Shown piece by piece: positions 22,101-34,165 of a stretch of 64,000 bases of DNA (position 1 is the stretch's first letter; each line of letters starts with the position of its first letter). The translations under genes and the position numbers were made by a program. Source of the stretch: Verticillium longisporum (Eukaryota; Ascomycota; Sordariomycetes; Glomerellales; Plectosphaerellaceae). The DNA is taken from contig JAETXT010000004.1 in NCBI GenBank assembly GCA_019188255.1, forward strand, positions 372,001 through 436,000, given 5' to 3'. The notes beneath the pieces are model-generated. The model made no database searches, was not told where the DNA came from, and saw only the letters and a list, made by a program, of their open reading frames with translations.

Positions 22101-24829
22101 GGTTCTTGAACAGCTGCTCCGACCGCGACGCAATCTCTACAGACTGCTGCACGTAAGCTTCCCTCTGCAGATCCCTACCCATGTTCGACAGCGCCTGTCC
22201 GAGACCTGCGGCGATACCTGTTGACGTCGGCGGAGCGTTGCCCGCCATGGCGGCAGCGTCCCGCTCGCTCTTGAGAACAATCTCGTTACTCTCGATCTCG
22301 TCGTAAATTTGAAGCAGATATTCGGGCGGCAAGTCGGCATCGTCGTTGATGCCTCGGTTGTTCTTGATAAAGTCCTCTTTGCTCATCCTCCTGGCGATCT
22401 TGGTGCTGTGCAAATCGGTATTCAGGAGAATAACAGAGTAAGCCAAGACATAGGCCGTGTCTGCGTTGGCGAACGCATTGGGGTTGCCCATGACATATCG
22501 GTTCGCAAATTTGAGCATGAAACGATCAATCTTTTGGGCCTCACCAGGGAGACGGAACGATTGCAGGAACGTTCGGAGCGCGTCCACGAAGCGCCTCTTG
22601 GTAAATTGCATGGTGTCGACAAAGGCGTGCATGATCTCAATGTTCTTGGGCTCGCCCTCGCCGAGATATTCACCAATCTGGGCCTTGTCGAGACGATCTT
22701 CCTGGATCAGGAACTTGGCAATGTCTTCTGGGCTGTCGCTTGCAATGAACCCTTCCTTGATCAGCATGGCGATACCTCTCTTAGGCTTGAAATTGAACTG
22801 CTTGATGGCGTTGTTGAGGGCCGTTTTCCTCTGCTTGACCTTTTCCAGGTGGGCAGGGTCGTCCTCGAACATCGGCGTACTCGGCGCTGTAGGGGTATCA
22901 ACACGAGAGTGGCTCTCGCTGACGCTGGGGTCGATCGATGGCCGCAGGTCCTCGGAAAGTCGGGCGTCCACATCGCCATCGACACGGAGCCCCTCTGTAT
23001 TCCTGTCCGTCCTGACAGATCCAGACCAATCGACCATGGAGCGCAGCGACTCGACGAGAGCGTCCAACGCGACACGCTTGATGACGTATTCCTTGGGAAT
23101 CTCCGACTCGGGCTCGGCGTGCGGGACGATCTGCGCGACAGACAGAGGCGGCGGCAGAATGGGACGAAGCTGCCACTCGCCAGGTGACGGCGTCCTCGCG
23201 GCCTTTTCTTCATACTGTTGCTCCTGGACAGGTGTGATGGGGACCGCTGCTGTCGAGTACTTTGACAGATCCTCAATGATGGTCTGGAAGAGATTGTCGA
23301 CGTTGCCTTCGCAGTCGTAATTCAGATACACCTCAACAAGACCCCTCGAGTCGGCACAGAACCTGTTGAGAATGGTGACAACCGTGGCCTTCTGTGAGGC
23401 CGGGGCGGTCCGCCTTGCCAGCAAGGCAAGATAGATCTCATTTAAAAAGACGGCGATTTCGAGCTGAAGGACTGTCAGTGCGGCACATGAGCACAGCGAG
23501 GGAGGAGGGCACGCACCTTGAACTGCTCCCGCATGAACTTGAGCACGAGCCAGAAAATCTCGGCGCAGACATTAAAGATGCCATCGACCGAGCTAGCTCC
23601 GTTGCGGGTCACGCTCAGACAGATGTAGTACTTGATCGCTTGTATGAAAGTCGTAACTTCGTTGGTCCGGGAATTCCTGATGGTACAAAGGGGGAGGTGA
23701 AGACAGTAATGTTGTTGTTCATGAGGGTGTGAATGAGGTGGAGGGAGATGAGCTTGGAGCGCATGGGCTGGCCGCGGACCTCGTACAGCTGCTCGGTAGG
23801 CAGGACCTTGGTGGATAGGTTGCAGAAGGATCGGAAGACGAGGTAGGCGTCGCGGATGTAGACCTCGTCCTCGGCTTCGAGCTCGTCGTAATTGTCCTCT
23901 TCCTTGGCCGACGACTGCGACTCGGTGCGCTCCATCGTGGCCGGCTTGATCTGGGTGACCATGGTAGGCCCTTCGCCGAGGGTCGAATCGTCAAAGCTCT
24001 TCCTCGTCTCGAGATCCTTCAGGGTCAGCTTGGCCTGCGTGGCCTGGGCATCGGGGGCCGGCGCCGGCACAGCGGCACCATCGCTGGCGACGTCGTTGGC
24101 GCTGTCCTCCTCTTCTGCCCCGGCAATCTTCTCTCCCGATCCGTTGATCGAGTTGGCTTGTTCGGCGGGGTCGAATGTGATGTTGCTGGAGCTGTTCTTC
24201 GTGTTGGCCAGGTTGAGGCGCGCCTCCTTCATGTGCAGTCGGGTCTTGACTCGCTCGAAGACGGTACCGACCATCTGCGTCAGAGTGCCCTGGGCCATCT
24301 GCTGGTTGGCAGTGCTCCGCGACAGGAGGAAGACGTTGTAGACCTGGCGCACAGCCTTCAGGAGGCCGGCGCCGTGGACGACGATCTTGTCGTTCAAGAC
24401 GGCGGCCAGCAACGACTTGACAATCTGCAGCTGTATCTCGACGGGGGTCGTCTCGCCCTGGAAGCATCCACAGATGGTATCGATGGCCCGTTCGATGAGG
24501 GGTGGTGGCTGCTCGCCGTCGGTCCCCTTGTCTCCCCCTCCATCTTCGGAAGCGGCGGCGGCGGCGGCGGCTGGGGGCACGGAGAAGTGTGAATAGGAAA
24601 TGAGTTTTCCGATGCAATCGAGGGCGCTCGTGATGAGATGGGTGTTGCCCGTCTTGGTGGCCTGGTGCAGAGGCGCAAAGACGACTTCGGGGTCGGGCAG
24701 CTGGGGGTCGGCTTCTTTGACGGCTTGGAGGGTCTTGTGCAGCGACTCGGAGAGCTGCTTGTGGCGCTGGGCCTCCTTGGATGCGGCGATGGCCTCCAAG
24801 GAGGCAACCAGAAACTTGACGGAGCTCAT
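19189..24829 (-). CDS. sec7: ARF guanine nucleotide exchange factor SEC7
   Basis: A large BIG/Sec7-family GEF that activates ARF GTPases at the trans-Golgi for vesicle formation. Exon 1 runs from the ATG at 24829 (MSSVKFLVASLEAI) to 23517 and carries the N-terminal DCB/HUS regions. A 53-nt intron at 23464-23516 is followed by exon 2 to the stop at 19189. The Sec7 catalytic domain lies early in exon 2: the glutamic-finger motif is FRLPGEAQKIDRF and helix H is LLNTDLHS. HDS repeats fill the rest. In exon 1 the frame changes at the G5 run 23690-23694. One added base turns the passage into SPLCTIRNS and restores a 5,589-nt coding length (1,862 residues). Because the gene is essential in yeasts and fungi, a sequence error is far more likely than true loss. 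Confidence 0.93.
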
Positions 24830-25799
24830 GAGGGAGCAGTGGAGGATCAAGCTGCCATTCGTTCCGGGCGCGGTCAACGTCGAGCAAAGGAGTGTTGATG
24901 TCGGTAGGTAGGTCGACGTAGGAGGGGCTCGCAGGAGGCGCAACTTCTGGGAGCTATGCTTGTCTAGGCTCGACTCGAGATGATGGAGGCTGACAGAAAG
25001 GCCAGCGCAGTCGAAGAAGCTGCAGCGAGAGCTCTTCGAAGGGAGTCTGCTGTCGGAGATCAACAGATGAGATGGTGGTGCGGATGTGTGTCCTGTCCTC
25101 GGACGAAACCCAAAATTAATTATTTGGATCGAGGCTGGACCCTGGTGTCTGCTGCTGCTTGCTGGCTTGTGCAGGCTGACTGTGACGAGCCAGGCAAGCC
25201 AGACCAGGCCAGCTCAAGAGCCTTCCACATCGGATTCGAACACGACGCAAGAGTCCGTGCACCGATGCAGCTCGCCTTTGTCAGCCGAATAGGAGAAGTG
25301 GGCCTGCGGGACGCGTCAAGGGCAAGGCCTCAAGAGCAAGGCAAGGCGTAAGGCGTCAAAAGCGTTTGGTTATAGGCGCCAGGCTCATCCGCGCAGCCGC
25401 GTCTAGGTGGTCCACTGAGGCTGCGGCTGTCTTCCGACTCAACAAGAGCCTGGCTCCATTCAGTGATTGGGCCATCATTGCAGGCCCCGCAAACCACGAC
25501 GATCCAAGGTACCCCCCCGCCTTTCATCGTGCGTTGCTCGCTCTCGGTGAATCAGCACCGGCCCAAGACGGAACCACGCCCAGACGCCGCGCCCTGGATT
25601 GACCGCGAGACCCAATGAGAATAGCGAGGACTCCCTTCAACTCCATCACCGACCGTCGGCCCCTTCATGACGTCCGCTGACCGGGGCCGGCAGTCTGTCT
25701 GTCTGCGGGGGAAGCTACAAAGCCCCCTCCATTGACAGGACATGCTGACCGGATTGCATCCCTACCTTCATCGTCTACTTGCTCTGCAAATTGCCCACC
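24830..25799. promoter_or_regulatory. Divergent intergenic region between SEC7 and the aldolase gene
   Basis: This 970-bp region must contain the promoters of both divergent genes. Open frames here are short and without features. No operator or RNA gene was recognised. A CCACCATGC start context lies at 25796-25804 for the aldolase. Confidence 0.45.
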
Positions 25800-26853
25800 A
25801 TGCAGGCCGCCAACAAGCTCAAGTCTGTCTTCACCAGGGGCGCTGGCGCCAGCTTGGGCGTCTGGCAGATGATTCCCAATGCCAACGTCTCTCGTGCCCT
25901 CGCCAAGAGTCCCGGCGTCGACTGGGTCATGGTCGATTGCGAGCACGGCAACATTGACGGCATGCCGCACGATGCTCCCACACACGGGTCACCACATCTC
26001 TGACAAGTACACAGATCGGGCCATGCACGATGCCGTCCCTGCCATTGCCGCCGCCGGTGTCTCTCCCATTGTCCGAATCCCCGACATTCAGGCTTCTCTC
26101 GTGAAGCGTACGTAGCAGTTTCCTCACCAACAAGGGATCTCGACTAACAAGCACTGCAGGCGCCCTTGATTGCGGCGCCCACGGCGTACGGCCGCCCCCT
26201 TTCGACTTCCAGACGCCGACTCTGCTGACACGACGACAGGTCCTCGTGCCCCTCCTGCGCACCGCCCAAGAGGCCAAAGATCTGGTCCAGGCCGCCAAGT
26301 TCCCGCCGTGGGGCCGCCGCGGCTTCGGCTCGCCCTTTGCCATGGAGCGCTTCGCCTCGGCCCCCAGCATGACCGAGTACCTGCAGCAGGCCAACGGCAG
26401 CCTCCTGACCATGGTGCAGATCGAGACGCAGGAGGCCCTCGACGCTGTGGACGACATTGCCGCCGTCGAGGGCATCGATGTTCTTTTCGTGGGGCCCTTT
26501 GACCTAGGTACATATTGCCTGCCTCCCCCTTTTTTTTCTTTTTTTTTTTCGCCATGTGGAAGAGCTCCTTGTCCTGACGAGAAGCAGCCAACAATATCGG
26601 CCACCCCGTCATCGACGGTGTCATGAAACCCGAGCTGCACAAGGCCATTACGCGCGTCTTGGAGGCCACCCACAAGGCGGGCAAGAAGGCGGGCATCTTC
26701 TGCACGTCGGGCACGCAGGGCAAGCAGTATGCCGAGCAAGGCTTCGACATGATCAGCGTGGCGACCGACTTTACCATTTTGCAGCATGCCGTGGCCGACG
26801 CCGTCAGCATTGCGCGCGATGGGCCGAGGCCGGCCAAGGGCACGTCGTACTGA
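25800..26853 (+). CDS. HpcH/HpaI-type class II aldolase
   Basis: A metal-dependent pyruvate aldolase of the HpcH/HpaI family, which splits 2-keto-3-deoxy or 4-hydroxy-2-oxo acids into pyruvate and an aldehyde. The natural substrate in fungi is uncertain. Five exons (25800-25959, 26015-26107, 26160-26185, 26240-26507, 26588-26853) give 270 residues. Catalytic landmarks are H49 (DCEHG), R74 (IVRIP), E155 (QIETQEA) and D181 (GPFDLANNIGHP), matching the base, pyruvate-binding arginine and metal ligands of bacterial HpaI. Intron 1 begins with GC instead of GT. The last intron carries long T runs. One exon is only 26 nt long. Confidence 0.9.
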
Positions 26854-28243
26854 GGTGGTTCTTGTCGAGAATACACTGTGAGCGTAGTTTCGGCAGATGA
26901 AAACTCGTACAGTATTTTGATACATCGCTTGAAATCATGATGCTTCCTTCTCTGCGTATGCATTTTGGATCACTGTTCTCTGCAAAAATTTCGAATTCGG
27001 CAGGATTATCAGGGGAAAAGTGATGTGCAGAGATGCATTACTTGCGTGAAGCAATTACCCCTTGGAAGAGCTGCACCCTCCTTCTGGCTGAGATGAACCT
27101 TTAAGCCGTGTTGTAGAAAGGCAGTTGCATGATGTGTGATTGACAGTATGAAAGATTATCTAGTGCTCCAACGTTTATTCACTGCTTCGAAAAATATCGA
27201 CTGGTTTGAAGAATCAATAGCTGCGTTCGAACTTGTCTTCATGAATTTGAAGTTTTCAACAACCACCACGACGATACCTTCACCCAAGATGGACGCCCTC
27301 CCCGAAGCCAAGGAATCATATCGCACATTGAGCTGTTCGTCGTCAGAGTCACGAAGCCTGTCTTCCGAACCAGGTTAAAGAACAACGAGATAATTCGTAC
27401 GCAGGCAAGAGCGTACAGGTCGTCCTCCGGCGAGATGTGGGCCATCGACACGACGGGTGCGCAATACGGCGTCAGTGACATATTCGTCCCGTCATGCAAT
27501 ACATGATCAATGAGGAAACGAGCCGGTCAAATGGCTTGAGCCGTACACCGAGACGGAGACGTCGGATCTCAACGCTGCCATGGCGCATTGTCGAGAGGTT
27601 TGGACAGAAGCTTCTTCAGGGGTCTGAGGAGAAGCTGCAACGATTTCTCGGAGGCGTCAGGGAGCACATGATGGGCTGGAGGAGGACGCAGGCAAAGGCA
27701 GATAGTGACCTGGTGGCAGATAGTGATCCGGCAGGAAGTCAGGGTCGTGGAATGGCCTCGAGTATCTCTACCATGCAGGTAGCTGAGGGAGGCAGGCGTC
27801 GTACAAGAGAAGGATTGGCTCCGAATTGATCCGAAGTGGAGCCTGCCGCCCTGCAGCTTCCGTGATTTTGTCGGGGTGCGCTAACTCCCAAACAGGCATA
27901 GCGCCTCAAGCTCCGTTCCCATCGGACGCCGGTGCGAGCTCAACGCAAAAACTGCCAGCCCCAACTTCACCCTTGGCCTCGCCTTCTGTTTCCGAGCCCA
28001 TCGCCTCGAAATATCCCGCGTCGCCTCTTCTCCTCCCATCTCCCTTCCCCCCCCATCCGCCCTCTTCAGTCCGACCTTCAATTGCTGTCGGTCAATTTGT
28101 CCGGAGCCATTCTGACTCTCTTTCTTGGGGTTCGATCCAGCATCCTCCATCACCCCTCAGCTCTCGCTCTGTCTCCTCCTTCCGGGTGATCTTTACCCCA
28201 TCACCAGAACCATCATCAACACGACGACCACAAATCCGACACA
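26854..28243. other. Intergenic, small open frames without recognisable function
   Basis: Two open frames are worth naming: 27239-27499 minus (86 codons) and 27494-27829 plus (111 codons, arginine-rich). Neither shows a domain or clear splice signals, and no function is proposed. The last 350 bases are CT-rich, as expected of the promoter and leader of the pyruvate dehydrogenase E2 gene. Confidence 0.4.
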
Positions 28244-29693
28244 ATGATCTCCACTGTTCTGCGGAGGCGTGTCCTGCCTCAGGGCCTGCGCACCAGCCTT
28301 TCCACCCACATCATCCGCTGCTATGCCTCGTACCCGCCGCACACCGTCATCAAGATGCCCGCCCTGTCACCCACCATGACCGCCGGCGGTATCGGCGCCT
28401 GGCAGAAGAAGGCCGGCGATTCCATCGCGCCCGGCGATGTCCTGGTCGAGATCGAGACGGACAAGGCCCAGATGGACTTTGAGTTCCAGGAGGAGGGTGT
28501 TATTGCCAAGACCCTCAAGGAAAGCGGCGAGAAGGATGTTCCCGTCGGCAGCGTAAGCCTCCCATTTTCCCCTTGTGCCTGTGCAACTGCCATGCAGACT
28601 CGCGCGTTCCAAGCTAACAAGTCAGCCCATTGCCGTCCTTGTCGAGGAGGGCACCGATGTCAGCGCCTTTGAAGGTTTCTCCGCCGCCGACGCTGGTGGT
28701 GATGCCCCGGCGCCCGCCCCCAAGAAGGAGGAGAAGTCCGAGTCTTCCTCCTCTGCCTCCGAATCCGCCCCCACGCCCGCGCCCGAACCCGAGGACAACG
28801 GTCCCGCCGGCAAGCTCGAGCCCGCCATCAACCGTGAGCCCAACGCCTCCATTGGCGCCGTCCGCCTCGCCCGCGAGAAGGGCGTCAAGGTCGCCGACGT
28901 CAAGGGCACCGGCAAGGGTGGCCAGATCACCGAGGAGGACGTCAAGAAGGCCGCCTCCTCGCCTGCCGCCGCTTCCGGTCCCGCCTCGGCCGCCTACGAG
29001 GACATCCCCATCAGCGGCATGCGCAAGACCATTGCCAACCGCCTGCAGGAGTCTGTCCAGACGAACCCCCACTTCTTCGTCACGAGCTCCATCTCCGTGT
29101 CCAAGCTCCTGAAGCTGCGCCAGGCCCTCAACGCCTCGAGTGAGGGCAAGTACAAACTGTCCGTCAACGACTTCCTCATCAAGGCCATTGCCGTCGCCTC
29201 CAAGAAGGTGCCCCAGGCCAACTCGAGCTGGCGCGGCGACGTCATCCGCCAGTCCTCGACCGTCGACGTCTCCGTCGCCGTCTCCACGCCCACCGGCCTC
29301 ATCACCCCCATTGTCACGGGCGTCGAGGCCCGCGGCCTCGGGGCCCTCTCCTCCCCGGTCAAGCAGCTCGCCCAGCTCGCCCCCGGCGGCAAGCTCAAGC
29401 CCGAGCAGGACCCGGGGGGCACCATCTCCCTCTCCCACATGGGCATGGACCCCCCCGGCGACAACTTCACCGCCATCATCAACCCGCCCCAGTCCACCAT
29501 CCTCGCCATCGGCACCACCCAGAAGGTCGCCGTCCCCGTCGAGAACGAGGACGGCACCACCGGCTTCGAGTGGGATGAGCAGCTCAAGGTCACCGGCAGC
29601 TTCGACCACAAGGTCGTCGACGGTGCCATTGGCGCCGAGTGGCTCAAGGAGTTCAAGAAGGTTCTCGAGAACCCCCTGCAGCTGCTGCTGTAA
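28244..29693 (+). CDS. lat1: Dihydrolipoamide acetyltransferase, E2 of pyruvate dehydrogenase
   Basis: The mitochondrial E2 core subunit transfers the acetyl group from lipoyl-lysine to CoA in the pyruvate dehydrogenase complex. Two exons (28244-28552 and 28626-29693) give 458 residues. The N-terminus is arginine-rich and serine-rich without acids, as in mitochondrial presequences. One lipoyl domain follows, with the lipoylated lysine at K74 ([12 protein letters not shown]). After an Ala/Pro/Glu linker comes the peripheral-subunit-binding domain ([20 protein letters not shown]). The catalytic domain ends with [10 protein letters not shown], holding active-site H431 and D435. A single lipoyl domain is usual in fungi. 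Codon bias towards C/G is strong, consistent with high expression. Confidence 0.96.
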
Positions 29694-30313
29694 GGTGCTT
29701 TTCGAAGCGAGATGGACAGAACAGCGGTGAGGGGAGTAGGAGCCTCCGGCGCGAGGTGGCAAAGACCCATCGGGCCGTCTCCCGACCTTTTTGAGATGAT
29801 GTGAAATATACAAAAGGTGTACGGCGGGTCGGAGGGCACAGGAAGAGAATGTGTATGTGAGAAAGAGAAGTGAATTGAGGGTGGTGAGAGAGAGGGGCCA
29901 GGCGCTTGCATGTCTTATCGAGAAACGGCTTGCTTGGCTCGGCTCAGTGGATACAAGGTTTGCGCACCGCCGCAGGCCTACGTCCCGTGTACAGTGATCT
30001 CTGGTTAATGCTGCGGTTTGCTCTGCGGAAAAAAAAGAGGTTTTCTGTCTTGTACATTGGTGTTCCCTCTCCCTTTTCCCCTTTACCTAGAATACAAGCA
30101 GAGGCCGTTCCGTTGCAATGAATCTTGTCTTTTGTCCAGTTGTGCTGGCTGTGTTGATGCACGCTCCCTTCCGGATGTCTTCCAAATGACTAACAGGCTG
30201 TCAATAAGCTACAGACATGAGTGTTGATGCAAGTGTATAGTTCGCATCTGGCCACCCTCGACGCGATGCTTTCATCACAGAAATGACATCAAACCTGCGA
30301 TTTCGTTGAGTAA
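29694..30313. other. Intergenic, no gene seen
   Basis: Contains the 3' region of the E2 gene. A run of eight A at 30029-30036 and other low-complexity tracts occur. No coding frame was supported. Confidence 0.5.
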
Positions 30314-31198
30314 TCATGCTTCAGTTACATGGGCATCCAAAAGGCCCAGAGACGCTCTGATTCGCTTCACCACTCCGTCTCCCAGTTCTTCGCATGTGAG
30401 TCGTCCCCCTGCATAGACAATGCGCAGGAAAAGCTCCCGAGCGTCTGCCGTGCACCCGTGCCAGCGCGCCCACTCTCCGCACAAGAAAATCATAGTGTAA
30501 ATCCTTGACCTGCCGCAACACAGGAGGCACCCGCCGAGTTCACTTCCACTGTTCGGTACATGGGAACCGCTGTATCCCAACCGACGTCGCCGGATAGGCA
30601 CCCACAGAGCCCAGCACCCGCAGCATCCCTTGCGACAACGTCCGCAAGTGCGGCGCCCCAGCCGGGGACTATGACAGACATTGGGCCCCTCGTCCTCGCA
30701 CATAACGGCGCTACAAGGGGCGACGTGCCTGGCGAATGGTCTTGGTAGCGCGCTTTTCAGACGAGGAGCGACAGGGCTGAGACGTACGGCTGTGCGTGAG
30801 GTGACTCGACGTTGTGTTTGGCGAAGAGCGTTTCTAGAGGCTGCGAGGGTGGCGCCGTTGCATGTAGCCGGCTGAGCTTGAGACGGCGATGGGTTCATGA
30901 TCTTGTCTGTCGAAATTGCTGTCGAGTAGGAAATGGAGATGTGAGACGCCCTTTTGCACCGCCTCGTGAGGGCACAACAGACACGAGTGACCAAGGCGTT
31001 GACGTCAGCTCTTAGGTCGATTGGCTTTGCGCTGCAGCTTTCGTACTGCTGGTGCGGCCATGGCATGGATACTTGCGAACAGAGGCATTTGGGAGGGTAC
31101 GGGACGAGGAGCTTGGGACATGGATCCATCGCGTCGTCGAGGATCGTGCCTGCGCAACGGAAGCTGTGCCACGTCCCGGTTCTGCGACAGCACGACAC
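30314..31198 (-). CDS. Hypothetical open frame, 294 codons
   Basis: This is the longest uninterrupted frame in a 2.7-kb stretch with no recognised gene. The translation is rich in cysteine, arginine and serine (for example RRTCGRCRKGCCGC), has no signal peptide or known domain, and does not show the C/G third-position bias of neighbouring genes. Its length is somewhat unusual for chance in this composition, but shorter frames cover the same bases on the plus strand. I doubt it is translated. A non-coding transcript or nothing at all is equally possible. Confidence 0.2.
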   Translation of the reverse strand: MSCCRRTGTWHSFRCAGTILDDAMDPCPKLLVPYPPKCLCSQVSMPWPHQQYESCSAKPIDLRADVNALVTRVCCALTRRCKRASHISISYSTAISTDKIMNPSPSQAQPATCNGATLAASRNALRQTQRRVTSRTAVRLSPVAPRLKSALPRPFARHVAPCSAVMCEDEGPNVCHSPRLGRRTCGRCRKGCCGCWALWVPIRRRRLGYSGSHVPNSGSELGGCLLCCGRSRIYTMIFLCGEWARWHGCTADARELFLRIVYAGGRLTCEELGDGVVKRIRASLGLLDAHVTEA

Positions 31199-32374
31199 CA
31201 GATCCGCGAGCGAGATGTCCTTCCAACGGTGTTATATTTGTCGGGCAGGGTTTGCAAGAGCTGGCATCTGCCATGTGATGTAGGACAAACGTCAGAACCC
31301 CTGGAGCCACGACTGATCTCCGCAAAACCTTCTCGACTTCTTCTCAAGCCGAACTGTGACAAGTGCCTGTTATTATAACTTCTGGAAGACTAGTTTGCGA
31401 CGATCGTGGTTCATCCGTTCTGCTAGCAAGGGCTTGAACTGGCGTCCGGCTCATCAGGCTGAGCTGCTTCGCCGTGATGGCGGTTCCAAATTACGTACTC
31501 ACATGGTACACGACGGAGTCTGTGTTATTTCGTCTCATCTCAGTCTACGATATATCTTTAGCATAACCTGAGCAATCCTCTAATCGTCAACTAGTAGGTG
31601 TGAGAATCCCACCAAGTTTTGCCACAGGCGCGAATACCATCTCCGCTCATTTGGATGAAAGGCCCACAGTAGGAAGGAAAGCAGCGGGCCAAAGGCCGAT
31701 CAAGTCTCGTACCGAGTCCGAAGAATATGGAAATCATCACCAGCACTGCGCTCCTGGCGTTATGAGAAACATCAGCATAGCTGCCTCCTGGCGTCAGTCA
31801 GGAGAGGACTCCTGAGGGCAAGAAACCGTCTTGAGCACGTATCAGCTGCCCTTACATGCAATAAGCAGAAACAAAACCACAAAGCTGCCTCATATAATCG
31901 CAAACATTCATCATATTCAATCTGCAAGGATGTCCATCTTTCCCAAGACAACCCATAGAGCAGGTGGGTGGCTGTTGTAGCCTGTCTGGGGCATAGTACG
32001 AGCACGGAGGACGCCCTCTCGGTGGGCGTGCGAAATCAACTCCAACGGTGCTGTATGGCCCCTGGGCATGATAGCACCCGAATGGCTTGGCGATACAGAC
32101 CAGAGCTGGATACCGACTGCATGAGTGTATGTCACGAAGTAGTAAGATCAACCTCCCGCATCGTCATGGCATGACAGCGTCGTGTAACCTCATTTCCGCC
32201 GTAGAATCAGGCACAAGAATAGCATGACGAGTGCTGTGGCTCGGGCATAGGCCAAAGAACTGGGACCTTTAGCATCAAGACACAATGGCAGATACTTTGC
32301 GCACCATCCGACTTCCACACCAGTCAAAGGATGGTCCCTATAGTCTTGAAAACACGACAGGCTTGTTTTGGCAT
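31199..32374. other. Intergenic, no gene seen
   Basis: No frame with family features or fungal splice structure was found on either strand. Composition is ordinary, without RIP. Confidence 0.5.
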
Positions 32375-33610
32375 TTATCCCACTACGCTTGCGATGAACA
32401 GTCGCAAATCTTCGGCCTCCTCTTCGACAGTCCGATCAGGCAGGCGCTTGAGGGCGGCTCGCAGCTCATCATCACCTCGCAGGGCAACCGACAAGATCTC
32501 CCTCAAGGTCTGCACAATATACTGGCTGCTGCTCCCCGCCTCCTTCGCCCTGACTCTCAACAGACTGACCAGTGTCTCAAAAAAGTCTATCAGACTGAGG
32601 TGCATGAGAAGGTCGCTCTTATCGACCATTTTCAGCGCCACAAACTGCAGCAGGCCGCTTTGCCTGGCCTCGACTTCGGGGTCGACGCCGCCCATGAGCT
32701 CGTCGTCACTCGGCTTCGGAGGCGGCTGGGTCACGAGGTCAAAGTCGCGTAGTGCCAGCCGGGGCAAAAGTCGAAGGAGCCTTCCCTGTGCCAGGGATGT
32801 CTGGCGGTCGTCGAGAACCTCGCCAGAGATGTCCCGCCCCTGAGGCAGGGCTAGGAGTAGATTGTAAAGATCCACATCGTGAGTGAGTCGACGCCAAAGA
32901 ACGCCTTCACCGCGGGGCTTGTGGATGTCCACCAGCTCGTCGTTTCCGTGGTCGCCGTTTGTGGACCCATTTGTCCAGGGCACGCCGTTGACCGTGATGG
33001 CCTCTCTTGGTATGCGCAGCGGTGGTGATTGCGAGTCAATCTCCAGCAAGTCACCGAGGACGCGCGTGCCCCGTTCGCCCACTTCGACTTGTGGCGCAGA
33101 CAGCCATCGCCGTATGAAATGCTCAAGGAGTTTCGGCATCGAAGCTAGGATGGCGATATCGGCAGGGGTTGTGGCCTTGTGCAGGACGGCCATGGCGAGC
33201 AGGTTGGCGGAAGGCGCGGGTGAGTTAAAGGCTGTGATGAGGGCCGTCTCGTCGGCTAGGGAGAGTGTTTGGGTGAAGGAAACATGGCGCAGCAGTCGGA
33301 GGGACAGGGAGACGGGAACAGCCGGATCCTTTCGTGTCGTGAGAAGAATGGTCGTAAGCTTGGGGAGGAGGGTTGGCAGGAGTGGTGGGACGTTGAATTC
33401 TAGTAGCAGTGAGTTGGCAACCATTGGGCGCGAATAGGGCACCGTCTATGGGGGCGTACCAGTAAGCTGCAGCTCGACATCGTCAAACAACTTTGGCTTG
33501 AAGTCGGCGTCGGGGTCCTGGATAGCTTCGTCGAGGTGGGCGGAGAGCTGATCGAGGCCGGCGATGGGCACATTGCCGTCAAGGATAGACGGCACCATGT
33601 TGCCTGACAT
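32375..33610 (-). CDS. HSM3-like proteasome assembly chaperone
   Basis: Two exons (33610-33460 and 33399-32375, 60-nt intron) give 391 residues. The pattern matches the fungal HSM3 N-terminal family: an acidic start (LDQLSAHLDEAIQDPDADF), then LPTLLPKLTTILL, RHVSFTQTLSLADET and a helix-rich body including APQVEVGERGTRVLGDLL. In yeast, Hsm3 (S5b/PSMD5 type) is a HEAT-like chaperone that helps assemble the proteasome base, and it was first named for a mismatch-repair phenotype. The assignment rests on remembered family patterns without a search, so the family is likely but not certain. The start is divergent from RPC31, 555 bp away. Confidence 0.6.
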
Positions 33611-34165
33611 GTTGTACGAAGTGTAGGCCCAGAAGGCCCTCGCGCGGGAGATGACGAAGATGAAAGGGTGTGAGATGAGAATGCGTGAAGACTAACCGCC
33701 ACAGTCAGGAAGGTAGCGAATATAACGACGGCACCAGCAGTCAAGGCAGAAGTGGTACGTCGTGAGGATGCCTGAAGCTGATGGCAATGGGTACCCGGTA
33801 GGTGGGGGAAGGTCGTCAAATGGAGGGCAGCAGCAGCAGCAGCAGCAAGGGTCCAGCGCGTGGTCGACAGGCACCCTTCAGCAGGCGCTAGTGGCCCAAG
33901 CTCCTGCCCTGCAACTGCTGCAAGACATGGACATGGTGTGGGGCTGCCATCGACCATCGCCCATCGCCTTTGCCCATCGTTCATCGTACCCGACCGCGAG
34001 CGGAATTTACCCCGCTAAAAAATAAGTCATCTTCGAAGGCTCATCGCCTGCATTCCGACAAATCGGAGAGACCATTGCGTCCTTGACCCTACGCCACGCC
34101 TTCCAATCCCTCCCGAACGCTCAAACCCTATAATACAGTATCGCCAAGACACTTGACCTTACCTC
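33611..34165. promoter_or_regulatory. Bidirectional promoter between HSM3-like and RPC31 genes
   Basis: Two divergent housekeeping starts share 555 bp. It contains a CAG repeat (about 33829-33847) and no supported coding frame. No further motif was assigned. Confidence 0.45.

Noticed and set aside
25225..25245. tRNA-like B-box word (GATTCGAAC)
   Set aside because: No acceptor stem, D-arm or anticodon arm could be drawn on either strand around it.
28614..29813. 399-codon minus-strand frame
   Set aside because: Antisense to the E2 gene. Repetitive Gly/Leu/Asp content mirrors its codon bias.
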